From Laguncularia racemosa (lineage: Eukaryota > Streptophyta > Magnoliopsida > Myrtales > Combretaceae), in contig JBBMOL010000201.1 of the NCBI GenBank assembly GCA_037954665.1, forward strand, positions 372,001-436,000: 64,000 nt of DNA, given 5' to 3'. A program made the translations under genes and the position numbers. Below the pieces are notes generated by a model that made no database searches, was not told where the DNA came from, and worked only from the letters and a program-made list of their open reading frames with translations. Position 1 is the first letter of the stretch, and each line of letters starts with the position of its first letter. Below, piece by piece: positions 11,563-25,200 of the stretch.

Positions 11563-12957
11563 ATGCCACGCGTTCAAGACTGCTTGCTCAAAGAAGAAAA
11601 GAAGCCGATCCGAACGGGTAGTTCAAGCCTATCTGAAGCTCTCCCATTCGATAACCTATTAAATATTCGAGAGAAGGATAAAGAACTCTTTACCTATATA
11701 AGTCGAAAAAGTTCATCAAAAACCGATGTTTGGTGTTGGGGACTGGTCGTTTTGAGAAGATTTGGGTTTGTTTCTCCACAATTTGAGAGGCTCTTAGCTG
11801 ACCGAGCCGGGTTTCACCTGTTTCATGATCGAGAAGACTTATACGAGGTGTTTATTCTTACTTTCTTAGCCACTTTAAGTCTCAGGAACAATGAATGCTG
11901 GTGTAAGGAAACGAAGTTGAGTTTCTGGCCCCAAGGTGCGTACCATAAGATGTCCATGATGAGTTCTTAGAGGATATGGGCATCTTGATGAGGGTTTTCT
12001 TCAAACCCTGAGTTTCGCGCCCTTCCAGTTTGTGGGGCCAGCGAACCTCTATCTCTTTATTAGGACGCGGTATGGTTATTGGTGGCTTCAGTGCCTCTCA
12101 CACCAAGGCCTCTCAATGAGAGATAGAGACTCATATCCTAATTTACTTATGGCTCGCTCTACCAATGGTGTAAGATCGCCCAGTTCCCAGGGGCGTTGTT
12201 ACGCAGAGACTTATTCAGTTGTGGGCCATGAATACTGGAACCGCGTCAATGTGGGTGTTTTTGCCGCTTTTTTTTGTCTTTAGCGCCAGGCAGAGGGAAA
12301 AGACCGAAAGGGGTTTTCTTATGTGCTCTAATATTAGAATTTTGAAAAAATCTGGGGCTCTATTCCCAATCGAGCACCTAGTGATTTCTTAGGCTGATCT
12401 CTGAAGCTTAAGGCCAGGATATTAAGCGATGGAATTTTTCAAACCAATTGGCGCTGGCGCTGAAGAGGAGATAGGGGAATGTGGAAGACAGTGGAACCAC
12501 AATTTAGGCTGACGGTCCATATCATGTTGCTGATGCTTAGAGCTGGTTTTCTCAGCTTTTGTGCGATGTGGGAGATATAAGAAAAGCCAGAAGATGATTG
12601 AAAGCAGATGATCACTAATATGGAAAAATAAACGGCAGAAGGGACTGAAGAAGTTTTTAATCGTTGCTTCACCAAGCTTGGTGAGAAGTTTAGACATTCA
12701 GTTCTCTTCCTGTGCAGCTCAAGCGAAGGAAGGACATTGATCCCTCCCGAACCAATCAGCCGATAGAGGCATATGGAGGGAGGATCGTCTTCTGCTCCAC
12801 CTGCTCCATCAGAGGAAAGACCCCCACTGAACAGGTAAGAGAGCGAATGGTTGCTGAGAAAGCTCCGAACAATGATGACTATGTGTTGAGAAGGATGATG
12901 ACTGATTTTTCCTATCTATTTGCTAACTTGTCTGTCAACCCTAATTATTTTTATTGA
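11563..12957 (+). pseudogene. Env-like / Athila ORF1-type frame of element A
   Basis: This reading frame sits between pol and the 3' LTR, where Athila elements carry their extra env-like gene of uncertain function. The first open part (11563-11970, 135 codons) begins with ATG. Its pattern resembles the plant Athila ORF1/plant-mobile domain: a hydrophobic stretch LLADRAGFHLF, then YEVFILTFLATLSL, then LSFWPQGAYHKMSM. In related proteins the corresponding pattern is an EFL.TL core followed by a beta-rich F...G..Y.MS segment. After a stop, homologous-looking pieces continue at 12032-12283 and 12712-12957. I see no convincing signal peptide or transmembrane helix, so a true envelope role is not supported. 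Confidence 0.55.
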
Positions 12958-14590
12958 CTATTCGTTTTTTTTGTGACTTTGATCTATCCGTGATTAACTT
13001 GGATGATATTGCTTTTGCTTATTTGTTTTGGTGATAATCATTTCTTTTAGTTTTTCTTTTAGTGTGTTTTGTTTTTAGGGATTTTATCTAACCATTTAGA
13101 CTTCGCTGGTGCTGTTGAATGTTGAAAGCTGATGATCTCTGAAGGTATGAATCGTGGATTTTGCACTGTAATGGAAGTTTCCCTCGTGAATGACTTGCCA
13201 CTTATAGATTTCAGGTGAGTTTCATTTTTCTTTCTCCTTTTATTGTTTCTATTTTCTTTCCTTAGTTTACTTTGTGAAGCAGACATAGGGGATAATATCT
13301 GGTTTTAAGTGTGGGAAAAGGGAATAGAATGAACTGAAAGATATCACAAGAGCAATGAACTTATGAACTTTTAATGCTCAATTTCTCCCTTGTTGAAGTA
13401 AACATTTGGAGCTTAATGATGATGAGAAATAGTTTCTTAGGAAACATAAATTTCCACTTGTATAGGCTGCTATTTTCATGGAATTTTTTTCCGCATTTTG
13501 CATTATTTCTCTTATTTTTATTCTCTTTACCTTTTTAGAAGTTATAGTATGTATCCATGTGAGGCGAGGACATACTTGTTTATTTAGGCTTTCATTTCAG
13601 AATTAGGATTTGATTTTGCCGATCTTGAATGAAGGAACAAGTGATACTTATAGCTTAGGTGGGACTTTCCCTTACAATAAGGAATAGAAAACACAAATGG
13701 GGGTAAATTTGATGATAAAAAAAAAATGATGAACAATAACAAGAGTTCAGAAGGGTGGATCTACATTTGACTCGAGTAATTAAGTCCAATGGGTGGCCCT
13801 TTATGGGAATAAATCTATATGACTTGGGTGATGAAATCTGGATCCATTGGCTGAAAGCTCGCTACATAGGGTTATGAGTTAAAATCGAGAAAAACTGAAC
13901 TACAATGTGGCCTTTTAAAAATTAGAATATTTGGATTGAGTCGGTAGTGGTTCGAAGGGGATCTTAAAACCTTCGTAGCCTAAGCATAGTCTAGCCTGGG
14001 CCTTACTGGCCAAGGAAACCGCTCCTTATTCACTAAAATAAAAAAAAAGGGCGAGGGGGGGGGGTGGGGGGGGGGGGGGATTGATTAGTTTTAATTCAAC
14101 CCGAACAAGTAAATCTCGCAAGGGACGCCCGCTATGCTTGAGGGTAATAAACTGTCTGTTAACTTGGGTGACGAGCCCGGGGAATTAATCCGATTAAAAA
14201 CAAGTTCGTTACATGGGTTAATATAACTAAGAAAATGTACCTAAAAAGTTGAACTCCCAATCCAAAAAGGGGAAAAAAAGATCAGGGAAATAAGTGAGAT
14301 GGTTATATGCCTGTAGTTCTTTGATTGTAAGTTCTGATTTAAACTTTGAGATTTTTGGTTCTAAATGATAAAGGGTTAAAAGTTTCGCTTAGTTGGATGA
14401 ATACTGGCAATCTACTTTGTATTTTGAAATACAAGTGCTTAATAGATTGGATTGTGATAAGAAGGGCGAATTGTGGAAAATGTGGCTATCCTAGTATTAA
14501 AGTGGGGTTTAATGATTGAATTTCTTCCTGAGTTATACGAATTCTGAGAATTGAGAACAATCCATATCGTCGTAATTGCTTGAGACCAGC
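12958..14590 (+). other. 3' untranslated region of element A
   Basis: Noncoding internal DNA between the env-like remnant and the polypurine tract. It contains a poly-A/poly-G run at about 14041-14080. No open frame or RNA gene was seen. Confidence 0.6.
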
Positions 14591-14614
14591 AAATGCTTAA
14601 AGTGTGGGAATATT
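14591..14614 (+). other. Polypurine tract of element A
   Basis: AAAGTGTGGGAA lies a few bases before the TG of the 3' LTR. Element D has the near-identical AAGTGTGGGGGAA in the same position, the normal priming site for plus-strand synthesis in Athila elements. Confidence 0.75.
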
Positions 14615-16167
14615 TGTAAATCTATTTTAAACTCTTATAATTGGAGTGATTAAAGTCAATTTTTGAGATAATTTTTGAGAGATTAATTGGAGATGATGCT
14701 TAATTGATTTATATTCAAGTTCAGGTGTGGAAAGGATGATTTGATGAAAGTATTTAAATTCAAGTCGAATTGGAGATAAAAGCAAGTAAAAAGGGATGCT
14801 TTTGAAGTTAAAGGAGTCACACGTTTTACAAACGGCCGTAAGTGTTGAAGGAATCAGGAGACTACACGGTTCGGATACACGCCCGTGTATCTGACCGTTG
14901 TCTCAGCGTAGAGAAGAGTTTTCAAGACAGACCAGTACTCGGGTTGGAATACACACCCGTGTAAGCCAACCTTTGGCATAGTAACCCACTGAGGGGGGAC
15001 ACACGGTTGAGTTACACCCGTTTTAATCAACCGGGGTAGAAGAACAAAGAGACAGAGTTTTCACCTATTGCAAACGGCCTGTGGGATATACACGCCCACA
15101 GTTCACTATTTAGAGAGATACACGGTTTACTACACGCCCTCTAATATGACGTGTGTCTATCAAAGGGAAAATATCTTTAATCTTCCCATATTTGAAGGAT
15201 ATCTTCTACCGCTAGAGAGGAACCCCCTGGGTTTTAAAAATGGGTTTTTTGAAGAGAGAGAGGAAAAAAAACACATCCTAAAATTTTTGGGGAGAACAAC
15301 AACAGTCAAAAGGAATTTCGAGCTTTAATTCTTAAAGGGTTCAACCAGGGATTGATATTCATTTTGTTTTTCCTTGAGAACCATGTGTAGTAATTTTCGT
15401 CCCCAAAAATTTTTACAAAATTTCTGATTATAATGAACTTTTGGGTTTTATTGCAAAATTATTAAAATTTGGGGCTCCTGATTTAATCCTGTTTTTTTAA
15501 ATATATGTTTTTTTTGATGTTTGGCCAGCATTAAAATTACATTGATTTCGATAAGTTTTTGGGGGAAATCTTTTATTTGATTAGATCAACATGGATAAAA
15601 AAGGCTTGATGCAATCTGGGGGATAGAAAGCATAAGTTTTCCGTATTAGATTAGATATAATATTTAATCTAATGAGGGTTTGGTATAATCATGCAATTTG
15701 ATTGTTGTTAATAAAAGTGGGATCTTTTTTTAATACGGTTAAAATTTAGGAGTTAGTGTTTTTGGAAAAACAAAAATTAGTGTTAGATGCCCCGCGGATC
15801 AAGATAATCAGAAATCAAATTAGTTTTCTAAAGTTTGAATTTTGCATAAAATTAGATGGGTATAGAGTGGGAAACGCGTTGGAACATTAAATTTTTGATA
15901 TTTAACTCATTGTTTGAATCCATTAAATTCCCTTTCTATTAGATAATTAGTTTAATTTAGGAAATTTTGGGGGTAATCATTCACCTCAAAATTTGTGATT
16001 AGATAGTCGGTTTGGGGGTTGTATTAGTATTTCTTTTTTCCCGGGGGGAAACATACCGTGCTTAAATTTCAACTACTGTAATCGATAAGTGCACTGCCAA
16101 ATTGATCGAAGGGAAAAGGGTCGGGGGGTAAAAAGGATTTTACTTTTTTGATGCGATTCAATCAACA
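14615..16167 (+). repeat. 3' LTR of element A
   Basis: It aligns with the 5' LTR at 5638-7235 from TGTAAATCT to ATCAACA, including the CCGTGT block (about 14820-15160). Many differences are homopolymer inflations (for example AAAATTTGGGG where the 5' copy reads a mixed sequence), so at least part of the divergence looks technical. Confidence 0.88.
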
Positions 16168-16172
16168 CCCAC
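16168..16172. repeat. Target-site duplication of element A, right copy (CCCAC)
   Basis: CCCAC follows the CA end of the 3' LTR and matches 5633-5637. Confidence 0.85.
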
Positions 16173-19100
16173 CAAACTTTTAAATACAACTAAGGGTACT
16201 TGATGCCTATAACTTAGGAGCATGGGGCAAAGGTTATCGAATGTTGTTTCCCTTTCTAAGACATATAATCAGGACCTTTCCTCTAGTACAGGGGGGCTTT
16301 AAAAAAAAAAAAAAAATCTTACAAAAAACTCTCTTAAACACACGACATTTCTTTTCTTTAAATGTTATTTTTCTTTAATCTCTGTTTATCCCTACCCCTC
16401 ACTAACTTAAGCATCAGAACTTACCAAAAGGTCCTCTTCAGCACCCCTTTTTTTAATCATGTGTGTTCATCTTGTAACCCAAATTTCACTAGAGCCTCCT
16501 TTACCATAAGGAAACTAAATTATGTGAATGGGGACAAGGATCTTTGCTTTAACACTTCTGTCCCCTCTCTCTCTCTTTTCTTAATTCCACCTTTTTATAT
16601 GTTTTTCCTAAAACAAAAAAAAAAATGAATGTCTTTTTATTTTGGAACCTAGGACTTATATCTTTTAAAAGATAGACATATATATATATATATATAGCTA
16701 CTTACCCCTATTTCCCACTCATTCTTTTTTGTTTTCTTAACCTTACCTAAATCTTGAATCAACATGGTAATGGTTTGGAATAGTAAAGGGAATTTTAAAC
16801 TTTCTATTGAATGACCTAACAACAATTGGGGGTCACCACTAGTTTGAAGCAAAAAATTTAAAAAAAAGGTTGGGCCAGAAATTGATGCCTTGATCCCAAT
16901 TTACCAAGGGGGGCCACTCCTATTGTATTTTTGCAGCAGTACAGGTAAATCCTACCACTTTCCTAAAACTCCCTATTAAAAAAAATCTTTCCGTTTCTAT
17001 ATCAAGCTCATTTCAAATATGAAGCATTTTAAGTTGGGCATTACCCTCAAACCCTCATAACAATAGACCAATTTAAAATCACGGTGTTTCCCCCTTTTTA
17101 CCATACTCAAATAAAAAATAAATTAACACATTCTACAAAACACTTTTAAAAAATTTAAAAAACCCCTTGATCGAGACTCATCTTAGGACAACCTTTAAAA
17201 AACAAAAGAAAACCGTAAAAGGGGTTTTTTCATAACATTTTTCTTATTTTATTAAACAAAAAAATGGACAAATTTTTACCCCAAAATAATTCTTTTTAAT
17301 TTTTTTTTTTTTAGTCAAAAACAATGTATTAAGACAAATTGTAGGTATGGCTCATTAAGAACTTATCCCTTTTTGAATTAATTTCTCTTTATTGACGTAT
17401 ATATCCGAAGTTGCTTAACCCAATATCTTAATCTTTATTTGTTCCGTCAACGCTTCTTTAAAGTTCACGCTAAGGTATTGGAATATAGGAGTACTTGCTG
17501 CCATTTGGGGATTACTCTAAAAAAACTTCCATAAAATTGAAATGAGGTTTTTCAAAGCAATAGAGTTGTATTTGTGTAATTTTTTTGGTCATTAATTTGA
17601 GTAATTTTTATTAAGGAAATAATTTTAAAGTTTGTTGTTTTTTGGTGATCTAATAAATTCAGCATACAATATTAAAAGTAAATACTCTGAATATAGAGAA
17701 AAGGCCCAAAATATAGCTAATTTTGGGGTAAATGTTCGTAATTTCTACTAATTTACAATGTACATTTATATAAAAGATTCCTATAATTTAAATATCACCG
17801 CACCCTAACAAATTACCCACAAATTTAAATTATGTGCAAATTGCATTCATGTTTTAGAGTGTTCTAGACTATTCTATTTTTACATTACTTTAATAATTTT
17901 GACAAAACTTGGGACGGGTTTTATAATACTACTAAAACCACAAAATTTAATTGAATTCACCTTTTTGGGGTTTGTTTTTTTACCCCATCGTTTTTCCCTT
18001 AAATAACACCATAACTTATACATTGAAAATGCAATTTTTTTATAGACAGGGGTAACTTGACTGTAAATCTCCCAAAAAACCCACTATTCACGGTTTTTAA
18101 GAATTTGTGAACCGGGGGATCGACCTAAGATGGATGGTTTCAATTGGTTCACTTAAAAGTATTGAGTCACAAGTTTAGACCCACAAACATAATTCATTTT
18201 TTTTTTTTTTTAAAAAAATTTAAAGTTTAAAAAAATTATTACCCCTAAAAATTTGTAAAATTTTAACCCATTTTCTAAATGGTTAAAAAAATTTGGTGTT
18301 TATTTATTTTAATCACAACTCAATACAGTTGTAATATATATAATTTTAGACAAAAATCTAAAAGGGAATTTTTAAAAAAAATGAGAATTATTTTAGTAAA
18401 ATTTTAAAATATTAACTAATATGTTCTTAAAGTGTAATTTTTTCTTATGTTGTTAATAACAACACTTTGACTACTCTAGATGATAAGTAAATTTTCCTAT
18501 TTTGTATGGAAAAAATTTTTAATTTTTAATATTATTTAAGTTAAATTTTATTATTTAAATAAATATTTTATCATTTTTTTTTTTTTTTTTTAAGAGTCAA
18601 GACCTACAGGTTTGTTAGTTGGGGCCATGACTCACCCTTAATAGTAGGCCATTGCTGGTTCTAAACTAGCCAAAAGGGCCGTTCATTGGATGTAAGCTGC
18701 CTGCACCGGGTTTTGGTTGATTCACCGGTCAAACCACCTTTTACCCAAGTCTAGTTATATTTGTATCTCGCTTTCCTAATTTTGCTACAAGCTATAAACA
18801 CATGGGTATATGATTTTATTGAATGAAATAAAAGTTGAAAGTGATGTCATGGCTTCACTTGGCTCTTCAACCCCATCTCGCTCTTTAATTTCGTCATATC
18901 CAAAAACCCTAAATGTTATTTTCAATCATTTTTTCCCCCTAAATATGCGAGCCTTTTACAACCTATTACTTCTTGTGGTTTGTCTCAAGAAAGCACATCC
19001 TATATGGTACTTTTCTTCATTAACTTTATAATAGGATTATTTTATCAATAATGTCTTTAATTAGGATATAATTTTCATGTTAATTAAATTTTTTATCCTC

Positions 19101-20980
19101 TATAAAAAGGAGAAAAAAAGTCCCATTTTTAGAATGTAATAATTAATCCTTTTCTGTAGAAGAAATAAAAAAGATATTGAAGATAAAAATTTAAGCTAAA
19201 TTTTAAATAAATAAGAGAACAAAATCTATAGCAAGAATAATTATTTTATTTCTTTTCTTTTGCTTTTAAGAAAAAAAAGTCCTAATATCATATCATTGAG
19301 GGTGTAACACAAGGAGCTTGGAGGGCTTAGGGATAATGTTTTAATTTTTTTTTTTTTTTTTTTTTCCGATCCTTAAATTACACCTAATGTTCAAATTTAT
19401 GATTTTGCAATTTTGTCACCCTCTAAATTTTTTGAAGTAGAAGCTCGTGTGAAAAAGCTTGTCAGGTCATTCTTTCTTTCCCCATCAACCAAAGGTGGCA
19501 AAATTTTTAATGGAAAGGAAATTTTTTATTAAGAAAGTCAAAAATTCAAAAAAAATACGTCCTTCTATCTAATCGCCTGTGGCCAATATTCAAAAAATAA
19601 AAAGATTTCTAACGAAGCATACCTAATTACCTAGGCAACTAGGTAGTGGACTTAAATGATGAAAACTTTTTAAGGAAGTTGAAAGATGGCTCTTACAACA
19701 CCTGTTAGTAAAATATATCCTATTTCTAATTACAAATATTAATTATATATATATATATTTTTTTTTTTTTTTCTATATTGAAAGACCCAACCAATCTTTT
19801 TCCTTTTTTTTTTTCTTTTAAATTTGCAAACTTGTGCTCATAGTACAATAAGAAATGCATATTCAAAGGCAACTCACATATGCATCTCTCTCCATTATAT
19901 ATTCACTATGGGCTCACCACAAATTTTTTTCTTACTTTTGTTGTTATCTATCTTATTCCAAAACTTTGTTTTAGATAACCAATTAAGATTGATTCAGGTC
20001 CTGTTAATATATTTTTAATTTGATTTACTAGACCAAACAACGAAATTTCATTTCTCATGATTCATGCACCCAACCATAAAACCCTTTTTTTATGGTTTTA
20101 TTTGGTTTGGTTCAATTCAAATTATGTTTCATCTATGTCAATAGACATATATAAAATAATAATAATAATAGAACTCCATTTAAGACTATAAACAAGTAAA
20201 TTGAAATAATACAACCCAAAGACCTCGAGCTCACTCACAATTTCAATAAATTTAGCTCAAATCAAGCTCAATCAAATTGATAGTTTTAAATTCAAGCCGA
20301 ACTAAACTTGATTAAGCTCAATTAAACTTTATTTATTTAAATAATTTTTTTAATTATAATAATATTAATATCAAAACAAAACTTAAATTAATTAATATCT
20401 ATAAATTTAATTTGATTAAGTAATTATTCAACTAATTTGAGTTTTTAAAATTTAATTAAATTATTTTTAATTAAAATTTAAATAAATAAATTTAATAAAC
20501 TTGGATTGGTAAATTTTATATGTATTAAAAAAATAAAAAAAAATAATCTTGGTAAAGCCCTCCAGCGCGTTCGTTGTCACCGTAATTTGATCTTAAATAT
20601 GCAAATTTAGTCAAAAGTGAATGCTCCAATGGATTTGGGGGGTATTTTTACCTGCGTCCCACATAATGTCCCATCACCATGTTGAGGGATTCTGCATATT
20701 TTTTTATGCGCTGTCGAACCAGCACAAAATACAGGCCAACTGTCCCGGGAAACCGGTCCTAAGCTACCAATGAAACAACCAATTATTGAGGTTTTGAGCT
20801 CTATTTTGAGTAATGAAAATGCCAAAGATAATAATTACGCAAAAATAATACCAAAAAAAAAAAATAAAAAAATCGCGCATTTCATTCAAAATAATAAATA
20901 TATTTATTATTAATTATTAAAATTGATTTTCTTCCATTTCAACAAATTATTTTCCCTTTTATAAAAATAATTAAACAAAA
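16173..20980. other. AT-rich intergenic DNA without genes
   Basis: No credible coding frame was found; the short ORFs are chance frames in AT-rich DNA. There is a TA microsatellite at about 16678-16695, several poly-T runs (18190, 18575, 19350, 19760), an AAT microsatellite at about 20155, and a stretch near 20225-20330 rich in GAGCTCA/AAGCTCAA motifs. Those motifs resemble dispersed plant repeats, but I cannot classify them. Sequence between about 16200 and 18300 shows inflated homopolymers and may contain base-calling errors. Confidence 0.5.
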
Positions 20981-21144
20981 GCTTCTTACAAGTAAAATTT
21001 AATATGTTGATTTAACTAAATTTATTTACTACTCAAATTAGAGTAGTTCAATTGGGTAAAGGATTTTTTTTTTCTTTTTTTCCAAAGAAAAAACTTCATT
21101 CATAATTTAACCATAATAAAATGAAGTACATCTTAATCCTAAGG

Positions 21145-21161
21145 AATCAACAACAAATTCT
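21145..21161. repeat. LINE target-site duplication, left copy
   Basis: AATCAACAACAAATTCT is repeated exactly at 26851-26867. The 17-bp length is typical of target-primed reverse transcription by L1-type elements. Confidence 0.9.
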
Positions 21162-21529
21162 TTTTTTTTTTTTTGGAAAAGCCGATATGGCTATTGCTTT
21201 TATTGATTTTGTCAAAAAAACTTACAGTGAGCAGTATTTGGAAATACTGTACAAAAACATTCCCCCAGCTGGAGGATGTATACAAAAGATTGTAGGTTAG
21301 GTGCAATGGAAGCTATCTACTTCTAATGTATGGACAACCACAAGATCTAAAAGGTAGATATCTTTGAGTTTCCCAGGGAGATCTTGCCATCGCACGATAG
21401 TGGTACTATCAAGTTAGTTACATAATAAGAAATACTGCCGCTAAAGCATTTTGCTTCGCTATATACATGGACAACGGACGCTAATAGTAATTGCATCAGG
21501 TTTTTTGCCTCCGTTATTTTGAGGGATAG

Positions 21530-24500
21530 TTGCCACGGACATCTACACCTTCTTGAAAGTAAGACACTAGTGATTTGTTACTGGTTTGAATCTGTATTGG
21601 GGAGATATTGTTGGTAGACATGAGTGTAGGCCAAAAAGAATTCCCTCCATTTCTATAGATATTGCCTTCGATGTATCCATTATACATTTCATGTTTGAAT
21701 GTAAAAAACGAGCCATCATTCCGTCGAAAATGTAAGCCCAAGCCGCTCCATCCGAAGTATTGAACCAGGGGAGTTAATGACATAACCTGATGTGGGTCTC
21801 AACCATTTTGATAATTTTTCTTGTTTTCACCCTCACCTCTAAGATGGTTGCAAATTGGTGTTTGATAGCTCAGCTTCTTGCATGGTATTCACTTTGGGAA
21901 GTAGGATCTAGAGTTAAGATTAGCTGATCCTTAATCCGGTGATAAAGAGTTCCAATTGAATGTTGTGCGTCCTTCAAATCCATTATGTTCCTAGCTCTCC
22001 ATAGTTCCCAGCAGATAAAGGTCGATGTTAACTGACATATTAAGCTAAACACTGTGCCTTTGGATGCACTTGAAACCAAATTTTGTATCATATTCCACAA
22101 GCCAGAAACCCGGGGAGAAATATGGTGTCTAACCAGGTAGCCATAAGAATCTAAAGATCGGTTTGCTACTTTGCATTTGAGGAAAGGTGTTGTATGGATT
22201 CCATTTCACTCAAACACAAAGGGCATCGAGAGGGGTTCTGGATGAATCCAAAACCGCAAAGAACTTCCGGAAAGGCATATAGTTTATTAAATAAACGCCA
22301 CATGAATATGGAATCCGAAGAGGCAAAAAAAGATGTTTTAGTTTCTCAAAAATTAAATGGATTGTTACCTCGCCTAACCATTCATATGCTATTTGTAGCT
22401 GAAAGCATCGGTGACAGATGGCATCCATATGCGTTGGTTACCTTGTACGCATTGTTCTGTTCTGCTACATTTTTTTATAGCCTGAATACGCCGCCATGAG
22501 GTACGTTTCCTGATGTTTCAGACAATGAGCTAATGAAATTTGCCCAAAGACTCTGCCTTGTTTTAAAATTTTCCCCCATAGCTTCAATGAGGGACTTTAA
22601 TCAAAGAGGGAAAAATCACGGTTCCAAGTCCATTTTCATCTGATGGAAAAGTGATTCTATGCAAGCTCTCCAATGTTTGTTTTTACCATAGTCTGAGGAT
22701 CCCCATAGGAATTGTTGACATTTGTGTCAAGCTTCTTTTTACACCGATTTAAGGGGTTGAATTGCTGGGCGTGTGAATTGGAATTGCTTGCAACACATAC
22801 GAATGGAATTATTCTACCTCCAGGGGATAAGAACTTGTGGACCAATGGCCTAGTTTCCGTTCATAACTTTCGATTAGGTGTGAGAAATAAAATTCTCGTA
22901 CTCTACCCCTGTAGAGTTAGCATCCTAAATATTGGAATGGAAAAGAGCTACCGGAATTCCAAGAGAAGTCGAGACTTGTTGGAATATAATTGGGGGACGG
23001 TTGCTGGGGGGGGTGAAGAAGCTCTTTTCCTTGTTGATTTTTTGTCTAGAACCTAGCTCATAATCAGAGAGGAATCTATTGAGATGCTGCAAGGACTTTT
23101 ATCACCACGAATGAAAACCCAAAATATCATCTACAAAACTTAGGTGTGTTACTTTGACTGGATTTGATGAGGATTATGAAATGGAAGTATTTGCCCTGTC
23201 TCTTGAAGGTTTTTGAGTCCACAAGATAAGGCTTCCGAAACTAGCAAGAAGAGATATGGAGATAGCGGATCCCTTGTTTGATTCCCTAGATGCTTAGAAG
23301 AAACCAACTGGACCTCCGTTTAATATGATTGAAAACCAGGCAGCTCTGAGATTATCAAGGAAAATGATACAAAGGGGTGTGTGAAGCCGAATTTGATCAT
23401 TAGATTGGAGGAAGGACCATGATACCCGATCAAAGGCTTTCTCATATCCATCTTGATTATTAGTTTTCCGCCTCTTGAGGGGTGTTCCAAGAATTGGGCG
23501 AGATCTTTGGCAAGGAGTATGTTTTTCATGATGTCGCGACCGCTCAGGAAGGCCGACTGCTCCGGTGAGATTATGGATGGTAGAACTAGCTTCAACCTTT
23601 CAGTTAGTACCTTTGTGAAAATTTTTGTTCAAGAAATTGCAAAGGCTTATTGGTCTATAGTCCGCGAATGATGTTGTAGAGTGCTTTTAAGGTAGAAGGA
23701 TAATCAGAGTGCTTGCTACCACTCTGGGAAATTTGGGGAGTACCAGCCATAAAAGTCTCAAGAAAGCACTAAGAGGTCTTGTTCTATTATATCCCAACAA
23801 GAGCGATAGAAAAAAACCCCCGTATCCATCAACGCCAGGTGAACTGTCCGCGTTTAAAACGAAAAACAGCTTGTTTTAGCTCAGGGCCCATGATAGGATG
23901 CAACAATGCTCTATTGTCTTCGAAGGTAATTGAGTTTGGGATGTTAGCAAGCAGCCTATTCTCAGCTCCAGCATCATCATCAACTGGTTGTTGCCGCAAA
24001 AGGTGAGTAAAGAAATGAACAGCTTCTGCTTTCTAGCTCAGTGGGGATGATATCCAATCCCCTCTTCCATTTTTGACTTTATGGATCGTCATTTTGGCCC
24101 GACGGCCTGCAACAAAAGAGTGAAATAGAGTTAAATTTTCATCTCCTTCCCTGAACCATTTTATTTTGGGGATTTCTGTTGCATATAGTCTGTGTGCCCC
24201 CTGAGACATGAAAATAATTGGATTTGGACTTCTCTAGGTTGAGTCTGTCTTCTACTGCTCCAGTCTCTTCGTACAGCAGTTCTAGACTAGAGACCTGGGC
24301 TTCAGCTTTCTTCGGGTTTTGGAAAACATCCCCAAAATGTTATTTTTTTCCAACCCTTTAAGCTTAGACTTGAGTCTCCTAAGTTTAAGTGAGAAAAGCT
24401 AGCATGCCATAAGAGTTTGTTGGCGAGACCAATTTTCCTTTATGACATCAAATATTTCCTGTCGTCTGAGCCACATCTTCGGGAAACCCGAAAAAAACTT

Positions 24501-25200
24501 GGCTTGGATGATGCCTCTTTCTGATATTGGAATAAGATAGGGCAGTGATATGAAGAAGATCTATTTAAGTGTTGAATGGAGTTTACCTTTATCGTGGAGA
24601 TCCATCTGTTGAGAAAAGTAAGCGGTCAAGTTTCTTGAATACTGTTCCATTGGATCTAACTCCTTGCCATGTGAACTCATTTCCCACGTTGGAAGCTCAA
24701 TGAGCTTGCATTCAGTTAGCAATTATTGAAAATCAGAAATCGCCCCCTGATTGGAGTGGAGTTTCCTTTGTATTCATCCATTGAACGGATGACATTGAAA
24801 TCTCTCCTATTAGCCAGGGCATACGCTGAGAAGATTTGGGAGAGTGTTTGCATTGTCGACCAAAACCCAAACGGCCCTGTGTTGTGGAGGAAGCATAAAC
24901 TACAGAGATCAAGATTGTGGTGGGAAGGTGATGATGGGTTACCTCCAAGGATAATACCTGCTCATGATCATTGAAGATAACACAGAGTAATTCATTGGAA
25001 ATAAGAATCCAAATTTTGTTGTTAGCAGAAGATAGTGTTGTAACAAGATTGAATTTATCCTCAACGCCTGGGGGGACAGCAGTGTTTTGCCATCGGTTTT
25101 AAGAAGGGCAACTAGTGATATTCTATGAGATTTTTATTAGAAACTTAAGACGACGCTGAGATGCTTTGCTAGCAATCCCATGCACATTTCCAAAAAAACA
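21530..25200 (-). pseudogene. LINE ORF2 (endonuclease-reverse transcriptase), broken
   Basis: The replicase gene of the LINE is readable in fragments. The APE-type endonuclease begins near 25195 with a WNVHGIASKASQRR motif and continues to SVVYASST and PWLIG near 24800. Reverse transcriptase is clearest at 23595-23320, with ISPEQSAFLSGR..KNILLAKDL followed by IIKMDM. A zf-RVT-like region lies at 22430-22210, and a WELWRARN motif typical of the C-terminal part lies at 22030-22000. The frame is interrupted many times, so no active enzyme is expected. Confidence 0.82.

Larger units (their letters stand above)
5638..16167 (+). mobile_element. Element A: Athila-like LTR retrotransposon, internally deleted
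   Basis: This 10.5-kb element has LTRs of 1598 and 1553 bp, a 5-bp target duplication, an Asp-tRNA-type primer site and an AAGTGTGGGAA-type polypurine tract. All of these fit the Athila branch of Ty3/gypsy. The internal 7.4 kb carries gag, protease and the linker before RT, then a post-pol spacer and an env-like frame. Reverse transcriptase, RNase H and integrase (normally about 3 kb) are absent, with the junction near 10130-10200. All frames contain stops. The preserved ends suggest it could have moved as a non-autonomous deletion derivative, although deletion after insertion cannot be excluded. Confidence 0.88.

Noticed and set aside
11563..12957. True envelope gene making element A a retrovirus-like element
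   Set aside because: No convincing signal peptide, transmembrane anchor or cleavage site is visible; only position and a weak Athila ORF1-type pattern support the env-like label.
18090..18760. Possible small DNA transposon with facing motifs and T runs
   Set aside because: I could not define terminal inverted repeats or a target duplication, and the left part may contain base-calling errors.
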